A stretch of 64,000 nt of DNA from Inia geoffrensis (lineage: Eukaryota > Chordata > Mammalia > Artiodactyla > Iniidae), in the NCBI GenBank assembly GCA_036417435.1, contig CM070909.1, positions 12,432,597 through 12,496,596 on the forward strand, given 5' to 3'. A program made the translations under genes and the position numbers. Each line of letters starts with the position of its first letter. Position 1 is the first letter of the stretch. The notes under the pieces were generated by a model. It was not told where the DNA came from and made no database searches. It saw only the letters and a program-made list of their open reading frames with translations. Below, in pieces: positions 1 to 12,322 of the stretch.

Positions 1-1000
1 AACATCAAGATGGGGCTCTCATACCTAGTGACCTGGGAGGCTAGCAGCGACAAGTCGGTACTTTTGTTACGCGCCAGTGTCTTGGTAGCTCAATTCCACC
101 ACTTCACTCCATGCAATCCACATTGCATTCCGCCTGAGGGATGCTTCGAGGGGCCAGGGGACCCACTGGGAAAGGACACTGCAGGTGGTACCTTTCAGAC
201 GCTGCAGGGCAAACTCCAGTGCTTGCGCAGGTGTCCCACATACCCTGAGAGAGAAAGAGGTCAGATGGGTCAGTTCTCTCAAGACACTTGCAGAATTCTT
301 GACTCCCGTTACCTTAACTGTCCTTCCTCATCCCAGCCTCAGCCCCTGCTCACGACTCTGGCTAACGCTCCGAGGTTAGGGTGACTGCTTAGGGACTCCT
401 CTCACTTAGGCACTCCCGATTTCCACCTCACCCACGAGGAACTAAATGTGGAGCATTTGTGCCTTTCTGTTTACAAACACGCACAGGGTCGCACTATTTG
501 AAGGAAGACGTGCTCTACTGCCCAGAGTTCTGTTTTCCTAGTTTCCCTCTCCACTGTGCTGCATGGCTACTGCCTTCATGCACCGCTTCAATATTCCCAC
601 CTTCTCCCTCCCACTGCACTACCTTATTTACATTCACATCCTCTCTTGGTCTCCAGAAAAAAAAAAATACAAAGAAAACACAAGGTTTTCTTTCTTGGCC
701 CCTCAGATTTATTCCTCTATGTCGCTCCCAGGGTTATCTTTCCAAACACAGAAAGCTCACCACTCTGGTTTAAAGCCTGGACGGCTCTCCCACGCCCACA
801 CTACTCGATTCGCTGAAACCTCACAGAGTTCACGGCCGAAACAGAGCAACGGAAAGGAGTGACGACCGTATAAGCATGTGGAGTTGTGACTGCAAAATCT
901 CGAAGAATGTAGTGTTGTGTGCTCGAATCCATCGCGTCCACGTGAATTAACCTCCGACCTTTCTCAAGGGTCAAATTTGGTTGACTATTACCAGCCAAAA
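1..1000. other. Non-coding stretch, nothing recognised
   Basis: Short open frames occur on both strands, but none has recognisable domains or a splice context. I did not recognise a repeat family. By human synteny this could be intron or flank of GPR19, but no exon can be supported. Confidence 0.4.
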
Positions 1001-1560
1001 CGTTTCTAAATGTTTTCGCGCTAAAAATGATCAGTCAAGCGCATGAGCAAACGCCCGGAGGGTGAGGGGGGCGTCCGCTGTTCGCGCAGGCAGATCTCGC
1101 GATGTTTGGGCCAGCCCGCGGAGTAGTAATGTATTTTGGGGTGCTTTGAGGCCTATTTACGCCCCCCTCTCCTCCAGCCCCGATGGATTAATGCTGTCGT
1201 CAAATAAAAAAGATCAAGACTCCGCGGCGAGAACAAACGAGGCTAGAAGTAGGCGACACGCCAGCGGCAGGTCTCTGGGGCCGAGGAAGGGCTTTTCTCA
1301 ACGAGGCCCCGAAGGCCGCACAAGTTCTTCAGAAACAAAAGCCAGAAGTCTGTAAGAAATGGAAAAAAGCCAACCAGTTTATCACCTTAGAATACGGTGT
1401 GGGGATTTTTGTTGTTGTTTTTCCACTTTTCACTGTAGGAAAAATCCCATTGGCTGACAACTCACCAAGTTTCCCCCTTCTGCTGCTACTGCGCCTGCGC
1501 GGAGCTTTGTTTACTACCTCGGGCAGCCGCTGCGTACCAACTTCAGAGTCCGGAGTCTAA
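1000..1560. promoter_or_regulatory. CpG-rich candidate promoter, possibly the GPR19 5' end
   Basis: CpG dinucleotides cluster here, unlike the flanks. An NRF1-like palindrome, GCGCCTGCGC, lies at 1491-1500. An inverted CCAAT box (ATTGG) lies at 1449-1453. Read on the minus strand, a good splice donor (CTTG|GTGAGT) ends a possible first exon at 1467, with the NRF1-like site inside it. In human, GPR19 lies upstream of CDKN1B on the opposite strand, with its 5' end about 20 kb away. The spacing here is about 18 kb, so this is a plausible GPR19 promoter. The gene assignment is inference from synteny only. The promoter character is seen in base composition and sites. Confidence 0.4.
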
Positions 1561-4265
1561 GGACTTGGTGTGTAGTTTATGATGAAAGTCGCGTTTTCAG
1601 CCGGGAACACGGGTGGGAGGTTAGTAACAGGACAGGTTAAGTGTAAACCTGAAACCAGTGAAAATACGAGCCGTAATGAAAACACGAGCCGTAATGAAAA
1701 CCAATCTTGATCGCTTAGAAATCGTTGCCTTTTCAGATGTGTCGTGGAAGAGCTTCATTATGAACGTAATGAAGGTGATAGCACCACTCTAACCATAACT
1801 AAGAAGTGGTAAGCAGCAACAGTACTAAACCCAAAAACGAAGGTCGTATTTAGGTACCTGTTAAAAATATGGACTCCTGTAATGGAAAAGATGCAAATAA
1901 CACTAACCCTAAGCCCATCTTGCTCAAATTTCGAGCAATACCTGCATCGTTAAGAATGACTATTGAAAAAAAAAAAAAAAAGAATGACTCTCGAAGCAGA
2001 GTCAGAAAGGGAGCCATGCAAATTTTGAAACTAAAAGCAGAGATGACTCTAGAAGCAATAGCCAGAAAAAGCACAAACCAACAAGCAAATTTTTGAAAAT
2101 GGTTTTAAGTTCCCTTTAGAATCAGTTTCAGGTGGCTTAGAAGGCTATGATACTTACAAAATGAGAAGATCTGGTGAAACTTTGTGTTATAGATATGACT
2201 CGATCTGTTTGGAAACAAAGAAAACGCAGGCAAGCTGATGTTTAAAAACTATCCTTATGGAAGAATGTCCAGTGATGCGTTTTCATGTGCTCAAAACAAC
2301 CTTAAGTAACTGGTAGATTCAGCTAAACCTAGATGTTTATCTTAGAGTTGGATAATAGCATAGATGTTAACAATTTGGAAATTTTGTTGGACTCTGTTAG
2401 GTTTTAAATGATGGATTTGAAGACTTTAATTTGTAATAGAAGAAACTTTCTACAAAAGGAAGGTGAAATCTTTAGGTAGCATGAAATTAAGTAAAGGAAA
2501 AGTATGGACATGTGTGCAGATAGGGCCAGAGTTTGAGGGCTCTGGACACCTCCAGCATGGTTCACAGAGCCTTCACCTTAAAAAATCAGCCTCTGGGTTT
2601 TTGTTATTATGTTCGATATGATAGTAAAATTTAGTAAATGTAGCAATTTGGATACTTACCCTTTAAGGCAACAATTTGTACCAGAGTCACAAGGAACTTT
2701 AAAATCCTGCTCCGCTATCTAGAGGTACACTCATTTGGTTGAAGTAAGGTGATAGCCAGTTTTCTAAGCCAGGACTGAATTGACATTTTCTTCCTGAAGG
2801 AAAAGAAACGTAGATAAGCTGAATTGATTCTTTGTTCGCCTATTAAGGTGATTAAGGCTGACTCATAAACACTGCTTACTTTGTCAAGGCAATCAACAAC
2901 TGTAAAAGAAACTGAATGCTTTCATTGCACATGATGAGATGGTTCTAATGGAAATAGAGAATGGGAATTGGATGAAGAGTTGATATAGAACTATGAATCC
3001 TTTGAGACTACTGGTTTATTTACATGTGATGAAAATGTTAGCGTAAGACTGGTAAGTGGTCAAATAAAACTTAGTCTTTGTTCACTGAAAAAAAAACTCC
3101 TTTGATGAGTAAAAGAAACTCACTACTGAATTGGTTATCCATTCAGTCTGTCATATGACTCAGCAAACAGACTTCCAGAATTTCCACAATCAGTAATTAC
3201 CCTGACATTGTAAAGCGGTGAAAAAAACTGCCATATATGTCCACATATTTATGTAAACCTGGGTTCTTGAATTATTGTGACCCCAAGATAAGAAATTGCT
3301 GATCAGTGAATCTTATATGCATTCCCAATTACCCAAAATTGGTTGAATCAACACAATATAATCTTACTTATTAACTGAGTGATAGAACTTTTTTCAAGAT
3401 AATTTTAAACATTTTTTAAAGTATTAAACATGTTATAGCCAAATTGCAGTGTTTGTGCATGAATCCTTAATGATAAACAAGGGACTTCAAGAAAACTGTG
3501 CTCCTGCTTCTAGCTCTGCTCTCTTGCAAGTGTTGGGAGTAATTCCAGCACTCTTGTCACACCTGAAGAAAGAATGTTCCAGTCAGATGGAAGGGAATCA
3601 TTAGCAAGGGGGTGGGGGCATATGGGAGAAGAAAGGGTGACTTTGACTGTGAATATTAAGCAATGCCCATTAAGGAGATATCTGCTGAAGCACTCTTCCT
3701 GCTGCTAGGGAACTCCTCTCCCGCCTCCCTTCTACCCCCATCTTTGCCTTGCTGCCTTCTTCATTGCATTTACATCTCTGTAAGGAAAGATGCCTTTCTG
3801 TTTGGCCATCTTCAACATACCAGAGTCTTCTGTCATAGTCACAGAATGGCTGCCACAGCACCAAAAATCATGTTCTCATGTGAAATGTTCGAACAGAAAG
3901 GAAGGGATAGAGGGAGAAGAAAAAGAAAAATGCTTTCTCTTTGTGGCCTCCCTTCTTATCAGGGTGAAAAATCTTTCCCATATGATTTAACAGACTTCCC
4001 TTCACATTTCATTGCTCAGAACCTTGCCACATGACTACCTCTAGCTGGGAGGAAGGGTAGGAAAATATGTACAGAAGAAACAAGTAGTTTTTTAAAAGTG
4101 GTGCACTAAAAATAATAGGACTTATAGAAAATACAAGCTTAGGAGCAGACCACTGAAAGCCTATGCAGTTTTATTACCCTAGGACCATAAAAGTTACTAG
4201 GCTAATAAAAAATACTAACACAATTAAACCTCCACTGGCATTTGTACTCAACATCACAATCATCT
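1560..4265. other. AT-rich non-coding stretch
   Basis: No gene or clear modern repeat was recognised. An imperfect tandem similarity of about 55 bp joins 1982-2031 and 2041-2098, which share 'ATGACTCT.GAAGCA' and 'GCAAATTTT.GAAA'. A poly-A run lies at about 1965-1981. The rest looks like ordinary intergenic or intronic sequence. Confidence 0.45.
1661..1696. repeat. 18-bp tandem duplication
   Basis: Two adjacent 18-bp units read AAAAYACGAGCCGTAATG and differ at one position. This is a small local duplication with no further copies seen. Confidence 0.9.
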
Positions 4266-4273
4266 TTTAGAGC

Positions 4274-4764
4274 TATGCTGTCCAATATGGTAGCCACTAG
4301 CCAAGTGTGGCTCTTGAGCATTTCAACATACAAATCCAAATTGAGATGTGATGTAAATGTAAAATACACAGCAGATTTCAAAGACTTAGTATGAAAAAAT
4401 AATGTAAATATCTCATTAATAGTTTTTATATTGAAATGTTTCACCTGTTTCTTTTTACTTTTTAAAAATATAGCTATTAGAAAGCTTAAAATTGCATGTT
4501 TCTTGTATTTCTTTTTCTTTCTTTCTTTTTTTTTTTTTTTTGCAGTACTCAGGGCTCTCACCATTGTGGCCTCTCCCATTGCGGAGCACAGGCTCCGGAA
4601 GCGCAGGCTCACTGGCCTTGGCTCACAGGCCAAGCCGCTCCGCGGCATGTGGGATCTTCCCAGACCAGGGCATGAACCCGTGTCCCCTGCATTGGCAGGC
4701 GGACTCTCAACCACTGCACCACCAGGGAAGCCCTGTTTCTTGTATTTCTATCAGACAGTGCTGC
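4274..4764 (+). mobile_element. hAT-type DNA transposon relic, copy A
   Basis: This copy begins 'TATGCTGTCCAATATGGTAG' and ends with the near-inverse of that sequence. It is flanked by 8-bp near-identical duplications (TTTAGAGC at 4266-4273, TTTAGAAC at 4765-4772), the size made by hAT elements. A second copy of the family lies at 29366-29835. The element is non-coding and is split by a CHR SINE at 4513-4733, which is therefore younger. I could not name the exact MER subfamily. Confidence 0.6.
4513..4733 (-). mobile_element. CHR-2 type SINE inserted in the hAT relic
   Basis: A reversed tRNA-derived head (CCACCAGGGAAGCC at the right end) leads to a poly-T tail at the left. The 16-bp target-site duplication TGTTTCTTGTATTTCT is perfect at 4497-4512 and 4734-4749. 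Confidence 0.93.
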
Positions 4765-5804
4765 TTTAGAACCTTTAAACCTGGGACGTGTGCTTTCTCC
4801 TTGGACATATAGATCCTTGAGGGATTTGATTCCAATTGAAAGCAGTTTTGTCAAAATTAAAAATCTGATCTAGTATCTCGTGCTCTTGGATTGGACGAAT
4901 TAATATTGTTAGAATGGCCATACTACCTGAAGCCATCTACAGATTTAATGTGATCCCTATCAAGTTACCCATGACATTTTTCACAGAACTAGAACAAATA
5001 ATCCTAAAACTTACATGGAACCATAAAAGTACAGAATTGCTAAAGCAATCCTGAGGAAAAAGAAAAAAGCTTGAAGCATAACCCTCCCAGGTTTCAGGCA
5101 CTACTACAAAGCTACAGTAATGAAAAAGTATAGTATTGGCACAAAAACAGACATACATATCAATGAAACAGAATACAGAGGCCAGAAATAAACCCACACA
5201 CCTATGGACAATTAATCTTTGACAAGGAGGCAAGAACATACAAAGGAGAAAAGACAGTCTCTTCAGCAAGTGGTGCTGGGAAAGCTGGACAGCCACATGT
5301 AAATCAGTGAAGTTAGAACACACCCTCACACCATGCACAAAAATAAACTCAAAATGACTTAAAGACTTAAATATAAGACATGATACCATAAAACTCCTAG
5401 AAGAGAACATAGGCAAAACATTCTCTGACATAAATCGTACTAATGTTTTCATCGGTCAGTCTTCCAAGGCAATAGAAATAAAAGCAAAATTAAACAAATG
5501 GAACCTGATCAAAACTTACAAGCTTTTGCACAGCAAAGAAAACCATAACAAAATGAAAAGACAACTTACGGACTGGGAGAAAATATTTGCAAATGATGCT
5601 CCCGACAAGGGCTTAATTTCCAAAATATACAAACAGTTCATACAACTCAATAACAACAAAAAACCAAACAGCCCAGTCGAGAAATGGGCAGAAGACCTAA
5701 ATAGACATTTCACCAAAGAAGACATAAAGATGGCCAATAGGCACATGAAAAGATGTTCAACATCGCTAATTACTAGAGAAATGCAAATCAAAACTACAAT
5801 GAGG

Positions 5805-5993
5805 GGATTCCCTGGTGGCACAGTGGTTGAGAGTCCGCCTGCCGATGTAGGGGACACGGGTTCGTGCTCTGGTCTGGGAAGATCCCACATACCGTGGAGC
5901 GGCTGGGCCCGTGAGCCATGGCCGCTGAGCCTGTGCGTCCGGAGCCTGCGTTCCGCAACGGGAGAGGCCCGCGTACCGGGGGAAAAAAAAAAA
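5805..5993 (+). mobile_element. CHR-2 type SINE nested in LINE-1
   Basis: The tRNA-like head is at the left and an A tail ends near 5993. The 16-bp duplication CAAAACTACAATGAGG is perfect at 5789-5804 and 5994-6009. It is younger than the host L1. Confidence 0.95.
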
Positions 5994-6335
5994 CAAAACT
6001 ACAATGAGGTACCACCTCACAGCAGTCAGAATGGCCCTCATTAAAAAGTCTACAAATAACACATGTTGGAGAGGGTGTGGAGAAAAGGGAACTATCTTAC
6101 ACTGTTGCTGGAAATGTAAATTGGTGTAGCCACTGTGGAAAACAGTATGGAGGTTCCTTAAAAAACTAAAAATTGAGTTGATATATGATCCAGCAATCCC
6201 ACTCCTGGGCATATACCCAGACAAAGCTATAAATCAAAAAGATACATGCACCCCTATGTTCATAGCAGCACTACTCACAATAGCCAAGACATGGAAACAA
6301 CCTAAATGTCCATCAACAGATGAATGGATAAAGAA

Positions 6336-6339
<4 letters not shown>

Positions 6340-6396
<57 letters not shown>

Positions 6397-6410
6397 TTAT
6401 ATGTATATAA
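6340..6410. repeat. (TA)n microsatellite
   Basis: About 25 TA units plus degenerate TGTATATATTTATATG. It expanded from the 'TACATATATACA'-like segment of L1 ORF2 and is likely length-polymorphic. Confidence 0.95.
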
Positions 6411-6946
6411 AATGGAATATTACTCAGCCATAAAAAAATGAAATAATGACATTTTCAGCAACATGGATGGACCTAGAGATTATCACACTAAGTGAAGTAA
6501 ATCAGAAAGAGAAAGACAAGTACCATATGACATCACTTATATGTGGAATCTAAAATATGACAAAAATTAACTTATTTACAAAACAGAAACAGACAGACAT
6601 AGAAAATAAACTTATTACCAAAGGGGAAAGGGGGTGGGGGAGGGATAAAGTAGGAGTTTGGGATTAGCAGATACAAGCTACTGTATATAAAATAAACAAG
6701 GGCCTACTGTATAGCACAGGGAACTATATTCAATATCCTGTAATAAACCATAATAGAAAAGAATATATCTATCTACATCTGAATCACTTTGCTGTACACC
6801 AGAAACTAACACATCGTTGTAAATCAACTATACTTCAATTTTTTAAAAATCCACTAGAATTACCATAATGACAGTCTCTCTTTAAAAAAACAGAAAACAA
6901 AAAACAAAAAACTAAGCTAATGAAAAAGAAGAGTCTGATCCAGTAT

Positions 6947-7489
6947 TTAGCCTCCTTGATTAATCAGTCCCCCAACCCCCAACCCCACACACAGGACAAA
7001 ACAGTTTCACACCTTCGTTTACACTGTGTAGCTTTACCACATAAAAATGTCATAAAAATCTGAAAGGTTTTTGAAGCCACAAACAAGCCTCTATTTGTAC
7101 TAAAGGAAGGCATTCCTGAAGAATTTCCTGCTTTTTTTCTTAAAGTGTTTATATTGCTAAGGTTTTGTATTTAATTGTAAGAAGACTTGCCCCTGATCAC
7201 TTCAAAATGTAAGTGTGCTGGGAAAAATAATGAAAGAACCAATGTGATTTCTGAATTATGTTGACATTATTTCCCCTTGTATCAATTGCATATGAGCTAA
7301 AAATGACTATATCTGGCATAGAGAGCTCTTATTGTGGGAGATAGGACTGCCAGTAGGCAAAAGGGAGAGAGAATTCCAATCCTATATTTTCAGAGGGGTG
7401 GTATACCTTTATGAGCTATCTCGGACAGTGTCAGTGAACAATAACAGGGGAATAAGATGATTTTTCTCGTTACCAAGTTTACATTTAGT
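6947..7489. other. Non-coding stretch
   Basis: No gene, RNA or repeat was recognised. Confidence 0.4.
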
Positions 7490-7720
7490 AAATTTTCCCA
7501 TTTAATTAATGCAGTTCTCTGCCTCTCTCAACTTAACTCCATTGAAATCTCAAGACCCTTTCAAAAGCAACCTCTGAAGCTTTCCCTGATCTCACTTCTA
7601 GAAACTTCAGAGCACTTTGCTTGTACCATCTTTTTAAAGCACATATATTTGGCCATACATTAATGTTATTGTCTCTTTATTTAAATTTTATATATAGAAT
7701 AAAGCTCCTGCCATGGAAGA
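7490..7720 (+). mobile_element. LINE-2 3' fragment
   Basis: It shows the typical L2 3' layout: a segment resembling 'CTCTGAAGCTTTCCCTGATC', then a TATATTT-rich part and an element-end-like AATAAAGCTCC. It is highly diverged. Confidence 0.45.
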
Positions 7721-8107
7721 TGGTAAGTGTATCTTACTTTTCAAATTTTCTCTAGTGATTGGCCTTACGGTTCATACAAATGAGACACACTTAAGTATTT
7801 GTCGAATTTAGTTGTACTGTATCTATCCTAAAATGACTTATTTAATATATCTACTTTTTATTTAATAGAATATTTCTAAAATTTAAAGTATGAGTTGGTA
7901 TTTGACTTACATCTCTAGTGCTTAAAAAAACTACAAGAGAACCCTCTGCATATTAGAAAATCAAACCAAACATATTAGAGTATGTACTGGTGGATTTTTT
8001 TTAAAAAATATTTTAAGTGATTAAGACTGAATCCACAGTTAACATAGACCTATGATAAATCTGGATCCACATATTGATGACATGTTTTAAAAGACTGGTG
8101 TTTTAGA

Positions 8108-8311
8108 GCTTCCCTGGTGGCGCAGTGGTTGAGAGTCCGCCTGCCGATGCAGGGGATGTGGGTTTGTGCTCCGGTCCGGGAGGATCCCCACGTGCCGCAG
8201 AGCGGCTGCGCCCGTGGGCCATGGCCGCTGGGCCTACGCGTCTGGAGCCTGTTGCTCCGCGGCGGGAGAGGCCACAGCAGTGAGACGCCTGCGTGCCGCA
8301 AAAAAAAAAAA
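8108..8311 (+). mobile_element. CHR-2 type SINE
   Basis: Full-length copy from 'GCTTCCCTGGTGGCGCAGTG' to the A tail. The 16-bp duplication AGAYTGGTRTTTTAGA (8092-8107 and 8312-8327) has two differences. Confidence 0.93.
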
Positions 8312-8729
8312 AGATTGGTATTTTAGATCTCCCTCCTTCTCCCTTATCTCAGAGCCTTTCCCCTTTTCTCTTCTACTTTAAACTCCTTATGTTTTCTTTA
8401 ATTATCTGTCTTGATAATTGCTCAAATCAAGAAATCAGTAAGTAATGTCTAACTTTTAAGTCTAAAACATCATAACCACGTTTAAAGTCCTGAGAAGCCA
8501 GCATGAAGCAATGTCATGATAAATGTGGTAATTATTAACCCTGTCCATCTAATTACACCATTGTACATACCAGTCATCAGGGCACTCAAGAATGATGATA
8601 TGATTCTGTTCTCATCTTTTCACTTGGGTATACAGTATACTGACACAAATCTCATGTTCACTGATAAACTGGACTTGACTAGAAGAGCTCTTTTAGAATG
8701 ACTTACAAGCAAAAAAGGATCTACCATTT

Positions 8730-8930
8730 AAGCAATCAGTATACAGTTTCCCTAAATTTTCTCAATTTGTCTCCATTCTTGTATGATGCCTTTCCCACTG
8801 AGGTGGGAACCCCTCAAATACAGAGACCTTGTCTTATTTGTCTCTTGCTTATTTGTATCTATAACTCCAGCTCTTACCGAATGCCTGACACATAGGTAAT
8901 CAATAGATACATAATGAGTGAATGAAGTAC
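8730..8930 (+). mobile_element. LINE-2 3' terminal fragment
   Basis: Runs from 'CAGAGACCTTGTCTTATTTG' to 'GCCTGACACATAGGTAATCA' and a final TGAGTGAATGAA, the classic L2 3' ending. Confidence 0.6.
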
Positions 8931-9789
8931 AGCTTTGATCAAACAATCATGTTCCATGTGAGCTTGGTTGTGATTAAATGTTGCTTATTTTGGTTATGGG
9001 GCATTATCTATGGGTGGTGGTTGGCTAAGTTCTTTTGGTTGTAAGGAACAGTCTCATTTGTTCCCTTGGGTAGTGTGTGAATGTGTGTTCACATGTGTGA
9101 CAGGAATCTTAGCCATACTGCCAAGTCCTTAGAACATGGAAACCCAAACTATGGGGCCTTGAAAGAGTCACATGTAAACAGGAATTATAAGTTCATTTGG
9201 AATGTTGAGAGCTCTAGACATCTCTGCCATGGAAGTCCAAGGCCTATGAGTCCAGCACATAGTGACTCTATGTCCCTACATGTCTTCTCTCTGCATCAGC
9301 CTATGCTCCTTTCACTGTGACCTTCCAAGTTCTAATTCTTGAATGAGAGTATAAGATTGGAGTAGCTAATAACCCTCTTACTTTTGGGCAGAGGTGTCTG
9401 TGCCAGGCCCCATCATAAAACACAGTTCTTGGTCAGGAGCCCATGCCGTGGCCCATGCTAGGGGTGGGGCATTTGCTCTTGGGAGGAGCTGTAGATTTGA
9501 TGGATTCCATGACTGCCATATCGAGGACCTAACAGAATTCACTAGGGGATATCTCTTTGAGCTTCACTGCAACTGTGTATATTTGCCAGTAATATCTATT
9601 AGGTGCTACCTACTCTGTATTTATTTTGTTTAGAGGATGGAAATTGGCCTCACTGGAGGATACAGAAAAGGTTAAAGACTGTAGACTTATATCTGAAGTC
9701 AAAGTGAATATGTCACGAAGGCAGTGGAATGTGTCCGTGTGTGTCTGGGGGATGGAGGGGTATCCTTCTGAAGAGCTGAGTTTAGGGGA
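8931..9789. other. Non-coding stretch
   Basis: No repeat or gene was recognised. Short open frames (for example near 9081-9320 and 9394-9633) lack any family signature. Confidence 0.4.
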
Positions 9790-9960
9790 AAAGCATCAGG
9801 CTTAGATTGTTATCTTTGCACCTAATTGTGATGACCGCAGGCAAATCACCTTTTATCTTTATTTCTACCTCCTCACTTGTTAAGGGTTATAACACTTACC
9901 TTGACTGCACAGACAATTATTAAAACCCTCCGCTACGGTAAAATACATAAATGTTAAATT
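9790..9960 (+). mobile_element. MIR-like SINE relic
   Basis: A diverged MIR pattern: 'GCAAATCACCTTTTATC' like the MIR core, then 'CCTCACTTGTTAAGGGTTATAA' and a terminal 'TAAAATACATAAATG'. Confidence 0.45.
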
Positions 9961-10955
9961 CAGATTATTATGTGAATAATGTATGAACATGATCTGAAAA
10001 TGTTTAATAGGTAGCGTCTATGCAGATTTAGAGTTCAGTTAAATTTGGCGGGGATTAAAAGTCTTGTGTATATGCATTCAGAAAAGTAGACCATAAGTAT
10101 GGTTGTGGTTTGGAACATTTGCCGGATTGGGGCCAACAGTTCTGGCCTTGTGCTGCCCTCCTGTGCTGTTTAAACAGCTCAGCAGGTCGATGACATTCTT
10201 GCTTCATGAATGCTCTGTGGGGGAATTCTATCTTATTACTTACCCTCTTCTGTCCTCATGTGGCCACAGAGGGCCTAACTATTCTGGATGTTTCTGTTTC
10301 TTCGGTAAAGGAAGAGATGGAAAAACTACCCTGAAACATTCTAGGTCAGAAAATCAAATCCCAAGTTAAGGCAAAAGGCAACAAATTTCAAATTGCATTA
10401 GACACGTTGTATAATTGGTCCACTGATACAGAAAGATCTTAAGCAGATTATTGAGGTGCGGAGAAGAATACCATTATGACAACATCAGGAAAGGCTTTTT
10501 GTCAGGAATTAATAGAAATGCAACGCAATGTCCTTTTATTATGCTAAGAATTTACAATAAAGCCTCACACTCTTCATTTTCTATTTCTTAGCTGGGTGAA
10601 ATATGAGACTCACAAGCAAAGCTCATTCTGTGCTAATTCTCTTAGCATCTTCTCCAAAAGGGATTCCTTTCAAAGAGCTTTAAGGTAATTTGTCAACATG
10701 ACAATTCTTAGGAAAGTTAAGAAAAGATATTGAAGGAACCATAGAATGTGAAAGCATACAATGAAACAAGTTAAGGTAGTCAATGGGTGGCACTTTCTTC
10801 ATGTGCTTACTTCCTCATCTGCCAGTACAGAGACCCCACCCCAGGCCTGCTTCCAGACTGGCTCCCTGATATTAGAACCTAGCCACCCTCTGCTTAGACA
10901 AGGTATATGTGTGCATATTTTGTTCATCTGGGTTTACAGCATGTATGTACATGAC
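9961..10955. other. Non-coding stretch
   Basis: No gene or repeat could be assigned. Longer open frames (10103-10369 and 10761-11081) look fortuitous, and the second runs into the L2 element. Confidence 0.4.
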
Positions 10956-10959
10956 TCTC

Positions 10960-12322
10960 CTTTTAGTCCACTCCAGTCAGTCTTTCATATCCTCTACTTG
11001 GCCAGTACTGCTCTTATCAAGATCACCAATGACCTTCATGGCCAAATCCAATGGTTGGTTTTCAATCCTCATCTTACTTGACTTATCAGCAGCATTTGAA
11101 CCATTTGATCTCTTCTTGTCCTTGAAATATTTTATTTTACTTGGCCTCTGAGTCACCTCTCCTTGGCTCTCCTTAACTCCATCAGCGGCGCCTTTATATT
11201 CTCCTTTGTCTAGAGCCTTTCCATCTTTTTGATTTCTAAAAGTTGTAATGCTCAGGCCTCTTCCCTGTCTAAACTCATTCCCTTTGTGATCTTATCTAGT
11301 CCCATGGCTTTAGTATCATCTAAATGCTGAATATTTACAAATTTGTATCTCCAGCACAAACCTCTCTCCCCTAAGAGAGACTCATATATACAACTGCTCA
11401 CTCAGCAACTCCACTTGGATGTCCATGGATATCTCAAACTTAACACATTCAAAGCAAAATTTGTTCCTCCCTCAGTTAACCCCATTTCAGTAAATGGCTA
11501 AACCTTCTTCAGTTGCTTAGGTGAAAAAGCCTTGGAATCACTACGGACTCCTCTCCCATACACACATTCCATTTCCAATCCTTCAGCAAATCCTGTTGGC
11601 TGTATCTTTAAAAACACATCTATTAATAACTCTACCCCTTTTTCTACGTACATTGCTACCACCCTGGTCTGAACCAGTATGACCTCTTTTTAGATTACTG
11701 CAATGGTCTGCTAACTGGTCTCCCTACTTCTCTCTTGCTTTTCTGAAGTACTTCCCACTCAGAAAAGTGACCAAAGTTAGCTGATCAAAACTCTCTGCTC
11801 AAAGGTGGCTTACCTCATTTGGAATAAAATCAAACGTCTTTATCATGTCTTATATAATATACATGATCCGGGCCTCTACTTTCTCTCTGATCTCATCTCC
11901 TACCTCCCAGCCCTGACATACTGTGTCTGGCTTACTAGTTCCCTTATTACTCTTTAGCCATCCCAGGCACATTCCTCAGGGCTCTTGGATTTGCTATTCC
12001 CTCTGCCTGGAACACAGAAAATGACATAGTCCAATGCCCTCATTTCATTCAAGTCTCTACTCAAATGTCAGTTAATCAAAGAGTCCTCCCTTGTTAATAC
12101 AGCATCCTCAACTACACTAGTGTGTTTCCTTTTAGCACCTATATCAACATGACATACTGTGCTTATTTATTTGTGTCTTGTCTGCCTTCCACACTTGAGT
12201 GTAAACTCCATTCCATAAAGCAGGACTTTGGCTATCTTTTTTTTTCCTGCTGTGTCCCCAGAGTGTCTGGCATCTGCTAAGAGCTCATTAAAAATTTAGT
12301 GAATGAAGGAATGAACAAATAT
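10960..12322 (+). mobile_element. Long LINE-2 fragment (RT region to 3' end)
   Basis: About 1.36 kb of decayed L2. The reverse-transcriptase signature 'LLDLSAAF' is readable at about 11078-11101. Later blocks follow in L2 order: 'ATGGCTTTAGTATCATCTAA', 'CAGCAAATCCTGTTGGCTGT', 'GATTACTGCAATGGTCTGCT', 'TTCCCTCTGCCTGGAACAC'. The fragment ends in AAAAATTTAGTGAATGAA. Frameshifts and stops make it non-functional. Confidence 0.85.

Larger units (their letters stand above)
4877..6933 (+). mobile_element. 5'-truncated LINE-1, ORF2 3' end plus 3' UTR
   Basis: The sequence encodes broken pieces of the L1 ORF2 carboxy-terminal region. Residues such as '[12 protein letters not shown]' and 'CPSTDEWIKKM' are readable from about 6178, and '[16 protein letters not shown]' near 5670. 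A 3' UTR ending 'AACTATACTTCAAT' and an A-rich tail follow. Slightly diverged target duplications flank it (TCTGATCTAGTAT at 4864-4876, TCTGATCCAGTAT at 6934-6946). No complete ORF remains. A CHR SINE at 5805-5993 and a TA microsatellite at 6340-6410 interrupt it. Confidence 0.9.

Noticed and set aside
4202..4854. Open frames repeatedly reading like '[20 protein letters not shown]' at many SINE sites
   Set aside because: These are translations of CHR SINEs, not genes. The same peptide recurs at every CHR-2 copy.
5526..6441. L1 ORF2-like peptides as a possible active reverse transcriptase
   Set aside because: The element is 5'-truncated, frameshifted and split by a SINE and a microsatellite. 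Only the carboxy-terminal region is present.
10909..11151. Open frame containing 'LLDLSAAF'
   Set aside because: It is part of a decayed LINE-2 reverse transcriptase, not a host gene.
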